A stretch of DNA of 64,000 nucleotides from Amanita rubescens (lineage: Eukaryota; Basidiomycota; Agaricomycetes; Agaricales; Amanitaceae), in NCBI GenBank assembly GCA_015039365.1, contig WION01000115.1, positions 62,001 to 126,000 of the forward strand, written 5' to 3'. The notes beneath the pieces are model-generated. The model was not told the origin of the DNA and did not search any database. It worked only from the letters and a program-made list of their open reading frames with translations. Positions 1-11,370 of this stretch are shown piece after piece. The stretch's first letter is position 1, and every line of letters starts with the position of its first letter. The translations under genes and the position numbers were made by a program.

Positions 1-1546
1 GATGCTATTGAATCGTGAGCCTCACAGCCGAGCCTATTCAGGGAAGCGAGCCCAGGGCGCAATTGAAGTCGATCATGACATGATTGGCATCTGATTTTCA
101 GGAAGCTATCTCCACCCTAGAGACGTTCAATGCCCGCAGGGAATCTACGTCAAATTACATCTTTGTATCAAGTCGGCACTGCACGCGCAAAAATACCACC
201 AATAATTGGGGACTTTGGGGTAGCTTCGCATCGGTTTGGCTTGTATGTCATCCGCTTCGACGCGGATCTTGAGCAGCATCCAGCAGTGGTAGAGGTATGG
301 ATCATCGCGCAGCTGGATAGGGCAAATGTGACGGGGTAGATTATGGCGTGGGTTGCGGGAAGGAAGAGCGAATAGGTTTGAGGGGTGCCAGTGAGAACGC
401 GGGTGATGTTGTAGACTTGGCAAGTTGATCGTAGGGATATAGAGAAGTAGGCAAGGTACCAGCTCTGGTGTGGATGTTAGATGGGTGAGTGAAAATAAGG
501 GGAAAGATGGGCTCACGTTCGTAGTACAACGCCCCCTTGAAATCGCATGAACTAGCCAATAGTGAGTGGAGGTGAGCGAAATCGTTGCGCGCGTATCGCC
601 AACTTAGACTTGAAGCGGCCAGCTCGGATGTCTGTTGGTTCGCCTTGTCGAATCTCCGGGTAATCTGAGCTCGTCGACGTCCACGATAGAATCGCACATT
701 GAATCACTCATCAACTCTGCGAGTAGCACTTGTGACGACTGGAGGGGGACGATACATACGACTTTGCGTGTCTTGGCTGAGTCTCAATGATTTCTGCGAT
801 GGGAGAAAAGTTGAAGCGTCGCTGTCGGCTCTGAGATCTGATATGCGAGGTCAAGTGGCGTTATCGAAGCTGGATAGACCGTTCAGGGTTATGATGAGCG
901 GTGCGACGGTGGTGACGTGGCGATTATCATGTGGCCTAGGAAAGCCTGACATCAATCTGGAACTAGTGGCCTCCCATCTCTTACGCTTGGTTTATTCGAG
1001 TACTAACCCAAATTTACGGCCCTACCTTTTGTGATTCTGGTCTTTTTCATGTGCGTTGTTGATTTTGTGTGACGGGACGTCTAGTGGTCTCGCGACCGAT
1101 TGCAATGCATGTCATTTCAATTTATCAGTGATAGACCAGGCAAACTCTGTTAAGGGGAAGCTGGAGGACAATCTTTTCCGTCTAAAAGTTGGTGTTGGAA
1201 GCACCCAAATCTGGATCGTCATAAGGCTTGTTCGTAAATTTGCGCTTTAGAGCCTCCTTTCTCGCTGAAATGGAATCTGTAGATCGATATGAGTGAGATT
1301 TTCGATGACACGAAACGACACGCACCATCCACGGCCATCTCTACCCTACTCCCTAATCGTCGGACTATCCAAGCACCTCACGTTGGACTCGCAGAGCGTT
1401 TCTGACTCCCTCATCTTGGGTGGCATCCGGTCTTCACGGGTTAGCGGACACAATCACTAGCGGCATATCAGGCGAAAGAACACCAAAAGTTCTCAGACCA
1501 ACACTGAAGCGGCGAAAAACGAGCACTCACGAAAGTGACATTTCAG
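1..1546. other. No confident gene; accessory sequence
   Basis: Open frames here are short, overlap on both strands and carry no motif I recognise. A stretch near 73-120 resembles one near 13841-13890, so this part also seems related to the flank of the second copy of the duplicated block. I see no RNA gene. Confidence 0.4.
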
Positions 1547-3701
1547 GTGTTTCGGCAAACACTATGCCAGTTGGCACGGTGATGCAGATGGTTGGGTATC
1601 GACCGTCATAAAGATATTCTACCCGCAAGGATAGCATGACTACCAGTGGACGTCGACGGCTTTGGGAATGAAGCACTATGGTGTTTGGAACGATACGTAA
1701 GAGTTTGCTTTCGCTAGTGTCCGGCTGACGGATCTACAGCGACTTCTCACTTCCTCAACAAGAACCCCCGGTGGCGTATCCTCACAGATTTCAAAATGAT
1801 CACATACCTGTGCATGGGCTAACCGTGGCGAAACTTATTGAGGATAGAATCGACGGGCAAGATTTTTTGGATCGAGAGGACGGTGCATAACGCAAGCACG
1901 TTTCTTTATGAACGCGAACGAATCTAAAGGTTGACGCTCTTGTCATATCATATTATGTTACTGAAGCTTCATTTGCTTTCGTGATAATAATACTTTCTTC
2001 TCAGGCACTCGAACATTTTTTAATCATCCACGACCTTGTTTTTACTCCGTCGAGTACTATTTTTTGCTATTCGGATTTATTTATATGTAAATGTACGCGC
2101 TCGTTTCAAAGTGGACTCTTTTGCCCGACTTTCTCTTGCTGATTGGTTTCTTGATTCGAACCGAGGTGTCAGTCCAACGAGATATTAAAGATGGCCCGTT
2201 CATTTTCTTATGATAAAACTTGCACTACAGCCATCAACGCGCTTAGTTCTACCGTAGTACAAACAAAGGTCCGAGCATTCCCTGCATCTGCCGGAGGGTG
2301 TTACGACACTACTCGGATAGCACTAGGCTAGTGTACAGCGGCGGTCACCCTGTGGATTAGTAAGGCACCTTGCAAGCTTGTTGGCGAAATCTTGGCAGTT
2401 GTTCAGGATAATATTATAATCATGAGCGGACATTTGCCTGATCACCTCTTCACCTTTAAGGAGGGGATTACTACCAAAGCCAGTCATTATTACGAGTGCG
2501 AACACACCTGCGGTATGAATCTCCTCGTCGGAGAAATGCGTCCGACCCTTTGATTCCATCGATGTCCAAGCACTAGGCACAGGCGCGTCGCCAACATTCA
2601 TCCTAATCTGCGACCCATAGAGACTGCCACTGCCACATGTGGCGAGATTAGGATGAGTGTGGTCTAGGAGTAACTCATAGTAATGACTCCCAACCAAGAC
2701 CGCCCAGTGTGTGAAGATTTGGGGGGGTGTACTTCCGTGACCGCTACCTGGGACACTACTTCGAGAAAATGGACGAGTAATAATAAAGACTTCGCGGCCG
2801 CGGTCTGGGGACCCAGAACTTGGATTGCTAGGTTAACCGATCGTCGATAAACTGTGTAATACCGAAGAACCTACCCTGACCGTGGCCTGGTCCCAGTGCC
2901 CCTTGTGCTAGCACTGCCAGTGATATGGTCCGAATGTGACGGTGGAGAGGAACGACTCGGCTTCTGAAAATAACATTAAGCATGAGTTGTGTATCGTGAG
3001 CGCTACTTGCATTCTGTCCACTTCGAGGTTCCAATAATTGTGCTAGACTGCGTTGTTCAATATCAGGGAATGTTCGGGGGGCTCCAAAAGGCGCAGCATA
3101 AGTCAACACGCTAGCAGCCAGGACGAAGATAATGGAGGCGAGAACTGAAAGACGCATTGCGTTGAAGTTAGTAGTTTGTGTCACGGGGATACGGGACCAG
3201 CCCTATCTATTTGTGCGAACAATGTCAGAGTGGCCTATGGGAATAGACGGGGCTTCTTACATGAGGATAGATGTTAGGATGCACGGCACTGCAGGATGGT
3301 GGGGGACCACGTCCACTTTTATAGCTCGGGTCGTTGGTAAACGGTAGCATTACGAACCTTTTATCATAAGCCGTCTTTGCAGGCGGTGATCGGAGTATAG
3401 ACATTTATATGGGGGCGATAGAGCTGTTCTCATGGCTATCACTTGATGTTTGAAATAGACATTTCCTTGTTGTCGTACATTCGTCCGCTAACGATGACTT
3501 CGCGCAAGTCGCCTTTCTTTCCTACCGAAGTAGAATCGCAAATTCGATGGCCAGCGATCCAAAGATGTCTATTAAATGTATTCCGTGTGGGACGTTCTGG
3601 ACTCTGATAAAGAGCCTTGTCCAACGAAGCCTATAAACCGGATCAGTGACAAAACTTTCATGACTTGGTGGACATGATAGTACCTCGCCGCGTCACCCCT
3701 C
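1547..3701. repeat. Segmental duplication, copy A
   Basis: This block of about 2.15 kb is repeated at 11441-13583 with scattered substitutions and small indels. Both copies start at GGTGTTTCGGCAAA and end at CGTCACCCCTCG. Both contain the same minus-strand secreted-protein gene plus flanking non-coding DNA. The 5' part before the gene (1547-2322) holds no open frame that I can support. After the gene, 3160-3701 holds only its likely promoter side and an AT-rich spacer. A third partial copy lies at 26690-26981. Confidence 0.85.
2323..3157 (-). CDS. Secreted permuted papain-fold (LRAT/NlpC-like) protein, copy A
   Basis: The start chosen (MRLSV, 3157) opens a clear signal peptide ending near TYAAP. 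A nine-codon upstream extension with an in-frame ATG is less likely. The second coding block reads EVFIITRPFS, then HWAVLVG with its His codon at 2707-2709, then YELLLDHTHP, and near the C terminus NNCQDFANKL. A His in HWAV(L)VG followed downstream by a Cys in an NNCQ/E motif is the signature of circularly permuted papain-like folds (LRAT, PPPDE, NlpC/P60-type). In those families the Cys is the nucleophile, in peptidases, acyltransferases or amidases. The substrate cannot be inferred. An intron lies around 2832-2866 (GTAGGT donor, CTAG acceptor), but the exact junction is uncertain because the obvious splice leaves the two exons out of phase. The gene may therefore have one more intron or be damaged. 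Confidence 0.6.
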
Positions 3702-4049
3702 GTTCAGTTGCCGACTGAGCTCAGGTCAAAATTTTCGAAGATCTGCACACGGCACAGCTCTGCGGTCGGTAACCCAACAACAGAGGGATGCTCCAGGTGC
3801 TATGGGGACTGACAGACGAAAGTGATTGCAAAATGTCGCCGAGTACCTCATGTGAGCCAAGAATGGTGTTCCAAACGCCTTGATCAAAAATCTCTTTCTA
3901 GAGTATATCATCAACATTTTCTGTGACATGTGAATACATGGGTAATCAAGAGATAAATGTTCTGTTACGGGTAGATTTCTGAGCGCCCGAGATGTCTGCC
4001 ATGACATCACTCTTTCCACAACATCTTCTATTGCTCGCCGCGTAGACTT
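3702..4049. other. No supported gene downstream of the NOP14 fragment
   Basis: A minus-strand open frame continues from the NOP14 fragment through here (to 3726), but its sequence does not resemble NOP14 beyond the LLYGVPA-like breakpoint. I do not recognise it and treat it as fortuitous or as a fusion with unrelated DNA. Confidence 0.35.
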
Positions 4050-4915
4050 TTCCTTCGACGGTAGCAGCGGGCACCCCATATAGCAGATACTCGTAGGGAG
4101 CTGAACTCTTCGTCCAGCTTCTGACGAATGGTCTCGCCCTTCTCTTTCTCCATTTGTCTGAGTACCTAAATGGAACGAGATTTAATGCTATCGTCGTCCG
4201 CTTTGCAGGGACATACGTACTTCGTGTTCTTTACTCTTAGCAATCGCTTCAGTCATAACTTCGGCTTTTGTTTTCTTTCTAGCAGGCTGCAGCGCGGTAA
4301 GGATCCAGCAAGAACCGCCAGAGTAGACGACATACCTCCTTGTCTTCTTCTTCATCTCCAAATATGTCTTTCGAACGATTTCCTTGTCGATTTGACCTGA
4401 CGGTATCTCAAAAACGAACGAAAGTTGTTGATGATTCGAAAACATACCATTCTCATCTTCCTCGTCGTCCTCGTCTACCCTCAACCCGACGTCATCAAAG
4501 TTGTCCAAATTAGACAAGCTTTACCTACAATGCGTAAGCTCGTCTTCATCCTCCAAGTTGAACGGAGAGCTTTTTACGGCTCTTTGCCTCTCCCTTGTGA
4601 AACGTTCCAACATCCGTTCCTCGAGACTCGTAGTAGGGTCATTCTCGCCAAATCGCCGGACAAGAATGCCTCCCGCGTGATTTCGCTCTTCATACTCTTT
4701 CAATTCAATGACTTTTTTTCTCTGGCACAAGCGTATGAACATCGCGTTCTTCCGGACTTCAGATATGCGCACATACCTTCTCAATCCCAGCCATCCTGCT
4801 CTGTGCAGGTGTTCCAACTACACCCTTAATCTTCCGGCCCACAGCAGTTTAACATCGAAAGGGTTTGGCTTTCTGTGAATTTCATCAAGTTTTGCGACGG
4901 ATCGTGACATTGATT
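4050..4915 (-). pseudogene. NOP14-like fragment 1 (U3 snoRNP/ribosome biogenesis protein)
   Basis: Reading on the minus strand from about 4915, pieces typical of nucleolar protein NOP14 appear in order. They are an N-terminal piece KLDEIHRKPNPFDVKL, then AQSRMAGIEK, an intron (GTATGTG..CCAG), EYEERNHAGGI, RRFGENDPTTSLEERMLERF, FNLEDEDELTH, an acidic linker, ARKKTKAEVMTEAIAKSK and finally QKLDEEFSSLR. NOP14 acts in 40S pre-ribosome maturation. The fragment breaks off at about 4050. It also has a frame break between NPFDVKL and the GRKIKG segment, so it is not a complete gene. Related fragments occur at 19146-19464 and 24535-25010, all on the same strand. Confidence 0.75.
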
Positions 4916-5585
4916 AATTTTGATTGTGACAAGCGCGCTAATGATGCTGGAGCCCTTGTTGCGCAGACCTTGAAATCGATAGACAATGCATAGGTGTGTT
5001 CCGTTAGGCCCTTCCTCAATGGAATGGTCATTAATGGCCTGGATATTGTCACGAGCAGTGTTTTGCGTCGCACTGATGAACGCATCGAGCTTGAGTCTTG
5101 ACGGGAATGGCCAGCTCTGCAATTTCGTCCTTCTGTCCAGTGGATTCAATGGCAGAAATAACCATCTAAGCGACTGTTAGCTCGACTCTGGGATCATGCC
5201 AGCAAACTCACATGATATGACGAACGTTGGGCACAAATGCAGAAAGTGGGGTACAAAAGGGGTCACAAGAAGAGACACGAACGAGCGAATGTGGAATTCC
5301 GATCATCCACTAATCCAGAGACCCGAATTGCGATGACCGTTCAAGTCGGATGAGACTATGGCCCAGAGTTGGCGTAGATTGGACGCTGAGTTATCTCTAC
5401 AGTCGAACAACCGAACGCACGACATTGAATCTTCTGCAATGATCGAAAATCGTATAGGGGTAATGTGCAGAAACACTAGGAGAGGCTAGCGCCGCCGCCT
5501 CAGGGACCCCTTTCTAACTCAAACAATATCTTTATCCCTATTAACGTCCCAGAAACGAAGTATTCATACGATTCTCCTACACCGA
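4916..5585. other. Spacer without a supported gene
   Basis: The first part may hold degraded N-terminal NOP14 codons. I see nothing else that I can support between about 5170 and 5585. Confidence 0.3.
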
Positions 5586-5589
5586 TACG

Positions 5590-5960
5590 AATTCTCTCGG
5601 TTGGACTCAATAGTATAGACCTGGAGGACTTCACCCAGTGTCGATTGGTGATGTTTTCGCCAACGGTCGCTACAAAGTATTGCATAAGTTGGGTTACGGT
5701 GGTTCGTCTACTGTCTGGCTTGCACGAGACCAGGGCCCGCAGGGACAGTCACCTACCTCAGGGACTTTGGTGGCATTGATGGATAACAGAAAGGGGCGAT
5801 CTAAATTAGATTAGCGCGATCGTTCCAAAGCCTCTCCGAGCTGGTGATTATGATTGACCAGGAAGGCAGTTGCATGTTTTACGCAAGCTCAAGATCGATG
5901 TTCATGGTTGGCATTGACAACTTGTATCGAGGTATGTATCAAATTCTTTCATTTTTGCCT
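5590..5960 (+). pseudogene. SRPK-like protein kinase fragment
   Basis: A plus-strand stretch near 5612-5735 reads YRPGGLHPVSIGDV followed by NGRYKVLHKLGYGGSSTVW and LARD. This matches the N-lobe of fungal SR-protein-type kinases, including the glycine-rich ATP loop (GYGGSSTV). A second stretch near 5820-5915 reads VPKPLRAGDYD and QLHVLRKLKIDVHG, but a stop and frame changes separate them. No catalytic HxD or DFG segment follows. It is therefore a short, broken kinase piece, with frame breaks also just upstream of YRPGG. Confidence 0.6.
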
Positions 5961-6124
5961 CCTGATCTGATAACGACCCTCACAGCGCTCTACACAATCG
6001 CACCACCGCTACCGCTCGCCATCTCCTCCAATACCTTACCTCAACATCTCCAAGGACGTCATCAGCGAATCAGGCTGCGGGAAGGCGGTATACCACTTCA
6101 AAAAATGTCAGCACGTTAGCGTAA

Positions 6125-7420
6125 CTATTCTCCGAGTTGTTGCACCTTGTACGCCGGCAATTCTCTGATAGCTTTGAAAACAATCTCATTCAGCTTTTTG
6201 AACTGGTCTCGTTTGTTGGCTTCTTCATCTTCCGCGAGGTCCAACCAGATGGTAAGGATCCGAGGGACAGTCTGGTAAACGTATTTTGATCCCGCTTTGA
6301 TCGCCTTCGCGTACGACTTGACTGTGGACTGATTCATTTTCAAACCCCTGAAAGATCTGAGTTAATCGGCAACGAAAGACAAAACCAACTTCACCGAATG
6401 ATTTTGTCACAAGATGGAAGTGCTTTAAAGCATTCGTCATGGAACTGACCAAGACGGAAATGACAACTCTCCCATCTGTTACGTCGATCAACATAACACG
6501 GATTGAAACGATGACAAATCGTACGTTGGCAGAGTTTCCGCTGCCTCGCAAAATATCTTGTAGATATAAGATAATTCGAAACTTTCTAATTCATGCATCC
6601 AGCGGGCTCTTAGAACATGGGCCTTCATAGATTAGGCATATTGTAAAGTTTACGGTTAGATGGCATGAGCACCTTTGCTGTGATGGCTTTAGACTCGTCG
6701 TCAGCGGTTAAATCGATACCGGGACCATCTTGAATATGCCCAAGAAGGCGCATCGAATTCTCTAAGGGCTTGATGAGCCTCACCCCGCGCCTTGACGAGT
6801 TTTGCACTTTCCACAAACGCGATATCCGAGGCACCTTGCTGAGCTTGTAACATAGCGCTATATGCAGTTTGCCATTGACCCGCCTTCCGTGCAATCTTCG
6901 CACTGGCGATCCATGAACGACTAGCTTCTCGCATAAGAATCTGTCGCGGTGTAGGACTGAAACACTGTCAGTGAAGTGACGTGTAAAGTACACGAGTATA
7001 CCAACATCAATGCGAAAGAGGTTCGTCGTATGCTCAGTATTGGCTCCCGGGTGCGGAAGGTCGGAAGGGTTGCGTCTAGGCGCGCAGCCAAATTCTGAGA
7101 GAGCGTGGCAAGAATCTTCCGCTTCTGAGTTTGAGACCTCGGATGGGAATCGGTGGGGAATCCGGTGATGGCACTATGGATGGCCTCTAGCTCATGCATC
7201 AAATGCAGGTTGAGAACGGCTTCGTAAGCCCTTCGATATCTGGTCACTCCTGCCGCAGCCGCAATTGGTGCTTCAAGGATATTGCGTGCCGTTCGCAACG
7301 CTTCAGTTGTGGCATTTGGATCTCCGGATCGCATTGAAAGTAGGACTTGGGCCATGGAAACTTGCTCCGTTTCGTTAGGCGCTGCCATGACCTTGACGTC
7401 GTCCCATGCTCCTACCACAA
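6125..7420 (-). pseudogene. ATR/Mec1-type FAT-domain fragment (PI3K-like kinase)
   Basis: Minus-strand exons contain segments typical of the FAT region of ATR/Mec1/Rad3 kinases, which are DNA-damage checkpoint kinases. These include ARLDATLPTFRTREPILSIRR, then SRSWIASAKIARKAGQWQTAY, and GSKYVYQTVPRILTIWLDLAE at the 3' side. The order matches the family, with short introns between blocks (6345-6390 and around 6935-6990). No kinase domain follows, since the frame closes at 6125. The N-terminal HEAT repeats are also absent. The piece is about 1.3 kb of a gene that is normally over 6 kb, so I call it a fragment. The family assignment is from motif memory only. Confidence 0.5.
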
Positions 7421-8283
7421 TCCCATTCAGGATTACGGGTTAAAATGTCTAGTGACATGCGTCCGTAAAGAATCTTGGAAGTAATGAGTCTAGTCCAAAC
7501 ATTTAGATGGGTTAAAGCTTACCGTAATGGCCCAAATTTCGAAGACACCGCAACAAGCCTAGATGGTATTCAATGTTATCAGGATATTTTCGTAATCGTA
7601 ATTCTCAGCAACTTTGCGCAGAAGTCCAACGTCCAGTGCTCTCGCGCCGCCGTATCTGATGCTCTAGAGACGGGGCCAGTATAAGGCGGCCCAGGATCGG
7701 GGACTGTTCTCAAATAGATGCAGTAGCTTGTTTTGTATAATATTTTGACGTTTCGTAGTAGTTGATGTATTGCTGATTAGGGGCTGAGAAAGTTTCATCG
7801 AACAGCGGCTGCGAGTAAACACAGAAACGATGTTTCGGGACGCCGGTAGGATGGTCATAACGTGGATTATGCTATCTGACATATGATAGCAACGATCACA
7901 TTTGCCGGATCTGCGGGTGGCTTTTCCTTTTGCCGGGGGATGTAGGGATTGGTTCATGGTGGTCATGATGGCTGGGCACCAGTGCGAATGTATGAATAAT
8001 TTTAGGCATTCGCGACCAGGGAGTGGATGACAGTGGGCTAATTTCGTATGCTTGGAATGGTTGAAAATGGGCTAGAGGATCATGGCTCACGATTCACTTA
8101 CATTTATCGTGGCCACAATGGCCCATGGCAAACCACGGCCAATCACGGCCAATCACGCCGGTACATGCTGGTCCACGTCGATTCATGATGAAATGTCATG
8201 AAGTTGTACAGAAAAATGGATTTTGTCCACATGTACATGACCAAAGAGGAGCAGGTCTATTATATATCGTGACTGTGACAACG
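7421..8283. other. No supported gene
   Basis: Minus-strand frames at 7540-7680 might continue the upstream FAT-like sequence, but I cannot confirm this. The rest (7700-8283) holds only short overlapping frames and a run of GGCCA-rich direct repeats near 8110-8160. Confidence 0.3.
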
Positions 8284-8553
8284 GCTTGGCGGTCTTATGG
8301 CCCGCCTACTAGAGCCTCACTGTTTTTCTTATAATGATAATCGTCGAGAACGGCACTGGTGCCGCAAGTCCCGCTACGCTTTCCAGCCAAGTCCTTTGTC
8401 GACCAAAACATTAAATATTTTACATAAAGAAGATTAGAAATAAACGCGATTTTATCAATACACCACTTTGCATATTACACCGAGCATAGGAATCATTATA
8501 AGAGAAACAGTGAGGCTCTAGGTGGGAGACAACGCCATAAGACTGCCAAGCGT
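8284..8553. repeat. Inverted repeat flanking the 3' end of the coiled-coil gene
   Basis: The left arm (8284-8337) and the right arm (about 8494-8550) are near-perfect reverse complements over about 55 nt. The core, read on the plus strand in the left arm, is TAGAGCCTCACTGTTT, with only small indels around it. About 155 nt separate the arms. The right arm starts just beyond the stop codon of the minus-strand gene ending at 8553. A transcript running through would carry a hairpin in its 3' UTR. It could be a MITE-like element or a local inverted duplication. Confidence 0.75.
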
Positions 8554-9266
8554 CAAGCCCTCATGGCGCAACCAAGATAATCTATAATTTGCTGTCGACA
8601 TGCGGCCAGATGGCTGTTGGGAGGCAGAGCAGGGAGCCCGAGCGCCTGGGAAACGGCTTGCGCACGGGCAACTGCAAGATGCCATGTGATTCTGAACATC
8701 AAGTCTAGAGGCTGAGTCAATGATATGCTTACTAGTGAGCTTTAGTAAGAGCTTCTTTGTTGTCGGGAACTGGGGACCTACAACCACGTTTGGAGGGTAC
8801 TGAAGTGGTGCATCTAGAGATGCAATGGCATTTTGCAGCTGCATTGGCAGCCGACTCTGGCTGCAAAAAAAATAAATTCATGAGTCTGAGATCACCTACT
8901 AGAACACGATACCCACCCATCCCGCAAAGCATCCAAACGTTCGATTAGTTCCTGGTGCCGTTCTGCTTGTTGCGCGAGAGCGGCTTCGTGGTGTTGTGCT
9001 TGTTGCGCCGCTTGCGCGAGAGCGGCTGTGTGATGTTCTGCTTGTTGCGCGAGAGCGGCTGCGTGCTGTTGTGCTCGTTGAGCGAGAGCTTGATCATGTT
9101 GCTCTCGAAGATTGACAATGATAGCGTTGAAGCCAACCACGGCAGGCATGTTCGGTAATAGTCCGATTTGCTCAACTACACCAGCAATGTACTGCTGCAG
9201 CCGGTGGAAGTCAGGCTGTTGTAATGGGGCAGCCGGGGCATCTGGGGCAGCCGGGGCAGCTTCCAT
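8553..9266 (-). CDS. Coiled-coil protein with C-terminal SAP-like helix pair
   Basis: This is a three-exon gene. Exon 1 (9266 to about 8918) starts MEAAPAAP, has an Ala/Pro-rich leader and a Pro-containing N-domain, then a coiled coil built on repeated ALAQQAE-type units. Intron 1 has a GTGGGT donor and a T8GCAG acceptor. Exon 2 gives LQNAIASLDAPLQYPP and ends LLLKLT. Intron 2 starts GTAAGC and ends TTGCAG. Exon 3 gives AVSQALGLPALPPNSHL followed by ACRQQIIDYLG and a stop at 8553-8555. The last part resembles a SAP-like helix-turn-helix (the ALGLPALPPN..RRQQIIDYLG type that I associate with short agaricomycete proteins). Its function is unknown, and no signal peptide or membrane segment is visible. 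I chose this start because it is the only ATG before the Ala-rich leader. Confidence 0.6.
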
Positions 9267-10011
9267 GGTTCCGCGAACAAATGGGGATAACGCGTGACGC
9301 GTGACGCGTGGCGCGTCATTCGTTGAAATCGATTACTTAGTTCACCCGAAAACCGCAATGTCCATATTATAATCTGATCGATTGCTCAATGTAACACACC
9401 CACAGTCGATCCCTCCATGAAACGCGCCAACGCTCTCCGCACATGCTAAAACCGAAGGTGCGCTCGGAAATTTCTCGCCCCTTCTTCAATCCAACATTGA
9501 TAGATAAGATGTATGTTTATCATGCTTGAATTGGAGTTTCCCATTGCCTGGCGATTACGGGGGATGAAGGTAGCGACGGCGGCCAGTCCCAGAACCAGCA
9601 GTATACCCAATGCCAGTTTCTCTACCACTCTTTGAGGTTTTCCTATTCTCATCTCAACTATAGACGGGTTCCGATGTTTAAATCCACATTAACCAGTCAA
9701 GGACTGTGGAAAGCCATAGATCAGCTTCATTGCATGCACCTATACCAATACCATCTTCTTCCTCGTCGCCCGCCGGCAACCAGAAGAAAATGTTACACCG
9801 CTTATGTGCCACGTCATCAGTTGGTGCCCTGAGAAGACGAACGTCAACATCAAGCGGCTTTTCTGCCTCGGCGCGTGTCAGAACAAGGTTTAATTCGATC
9901 ATCAACGCCATCCAGCCAAGCAAGGCCTCAAATTCCGCACTGCAAATGCAGCGTCTTCTTCGCCCGACCCTCGCTTCTTAAATACTAGCGTCATTGGCAG
10001 GTCACGAAGTA
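9267..10011. other. Spacer; possible small membrane ORF
   Basis: A minus-strand 68-codon frame (9446-9652) holds one hydrophobic segment (LALGILLVLGLAAVATFI), but it lacks other support. GCGTGACGCGTGACGCGTG near 9291-9309 is a short tandem motif upstream of the coiled-coil gene. I see no recognisable protein family. Confidence 0.3.
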
Positions 10012-11277
10012 TGCGTAGCAAACGTTCCTCTATTTCTTCTGTGGACGAGGTCAACGGTCACTCACCTCCACCACAGAATCAACTTATCATTCACCTCCAC
10101 CACAACGGCAATCGCAAAGTAATAACAAACATAATAATAATAACGGCATGGTGCTGGTACCACCTATGCCCACTAATATACTGGCGAAGCATATTGTTCC
10201 GCCTGCAGAACTTTCGAAGGGGCCAGGCCACGTTAGCTCCACCTCTCTCACGACGACATCAACCCCAACGCTCGCAGAACCGTAGATAAAGGGTACCCAC
10301 CACCGCATATAAGCGGTTTCTCCCGTGGTCGGCCTTCGAAAGTAGGCTTATACCTTGAACTTCCCAGACGAAGCGCAACTTCGCCTCTGCCTCGGATAAA
10401 CATAAATGATTTGGATAACAAGAGTGGGAGCATCAGGATACCGGTTCCGATGCCTAGTCCTGGTCGGAGTGCGAGTCTGGGCGGGTTTGAATGGAGTATG
10501 GCTCGGTCACCGGAAAATGAGCTGCCGTCGTTGCCTGTTCTGCCTAGGAAACGTGTTGCGGAGAGAGGATCCGGAGAATGTTATGTTGGTGGGTGGTGGA
10601 GTTGACGTCAATGGGAGTGAGGGCAGGGGTCGGTCATGTCGGTCATCCACAACGAGCGCTATTTCACCCTTATCGTCTCCCACTTCACACGTCTTCTCAA
10701 CGTCATCTCCTCCTAGGGCGGTCGAGAGTCCAAGTTCGTTATCCAGCTCCGGCGCATGATCAACAGAGTACTTTACGCCTGCTTTGTCCACCTTCGGAAG
10801 GGTCGTGGGCCGGGAAAATAATTTGGAATGGAGCGAATAGAAGAACCGTCGCTTGCTTCGACTTCAACTCCTGGGTTCGCCTCTAGTGTGAACTCTAGCT
10901 TCGGTTCTGGTTCTGGTTCCGCGGTGGCGGGGTCCTCGTTGTCGATAGGTTGGAAGAAGAGGAACAGGAGGATGTCGATATCCCATTTCTTGTCCATATC
11001 GTCTTCTTCGCCTCGGCCTGGTGGATCTGAATCGTCTTCCGCCGTTTGGAGGTCGTATTCATCCCCGTCGCCGTGTTCTGAAGCACCTCTGTCATCGTCA
11101 TCCCAGTCGCAACCATCTCTTCCGCTTTCGTCATCATCACAACCGGTAGTACCTCCCCCTCCATCGACATCGTCAACCTCGACTTTTAGCTCAACGCCTG
11201 CCGGGACGCTGAGCACTTTGTTAAGGAAGTTGAGCTTCTCGTCAGGCGCGTCTACTTTGCCTCCTGTGAGGGGTTAA
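10012..11277 (+). pseudogene. Ser/Pro-rich low-complexity coding region, frame-broken
   Basis: The plus strand holds consecutive Ser-rich frames that look like one disordered protein read in shifting frames. First comes IRIPVPMPSPGRSASLGG with ELPSLPVLPRKRV (10411-10600). Next come AISPLSSPTSHVFSTSSPP and similar (to 10759). Last comes a Ser/Pro-rich tail (10828-11277) with RKLSFSSGASTLPP near its end. No domain is recognisable. Frame changes occur near 10590 and 10757-10830 without convincing introns. This could be a real disordered protein with sequence errors, or a decayed one. Confidence 0.35.
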
Positions 11278-11370
11278 AAGTCGGGCGCGACCGGGCCTTC
11301 TTGGGACACCGTCAAGTTATTTCGAAGAATCCCCTGCGCTTCGCTACTGAGTACACCTGGCAAACGTATG

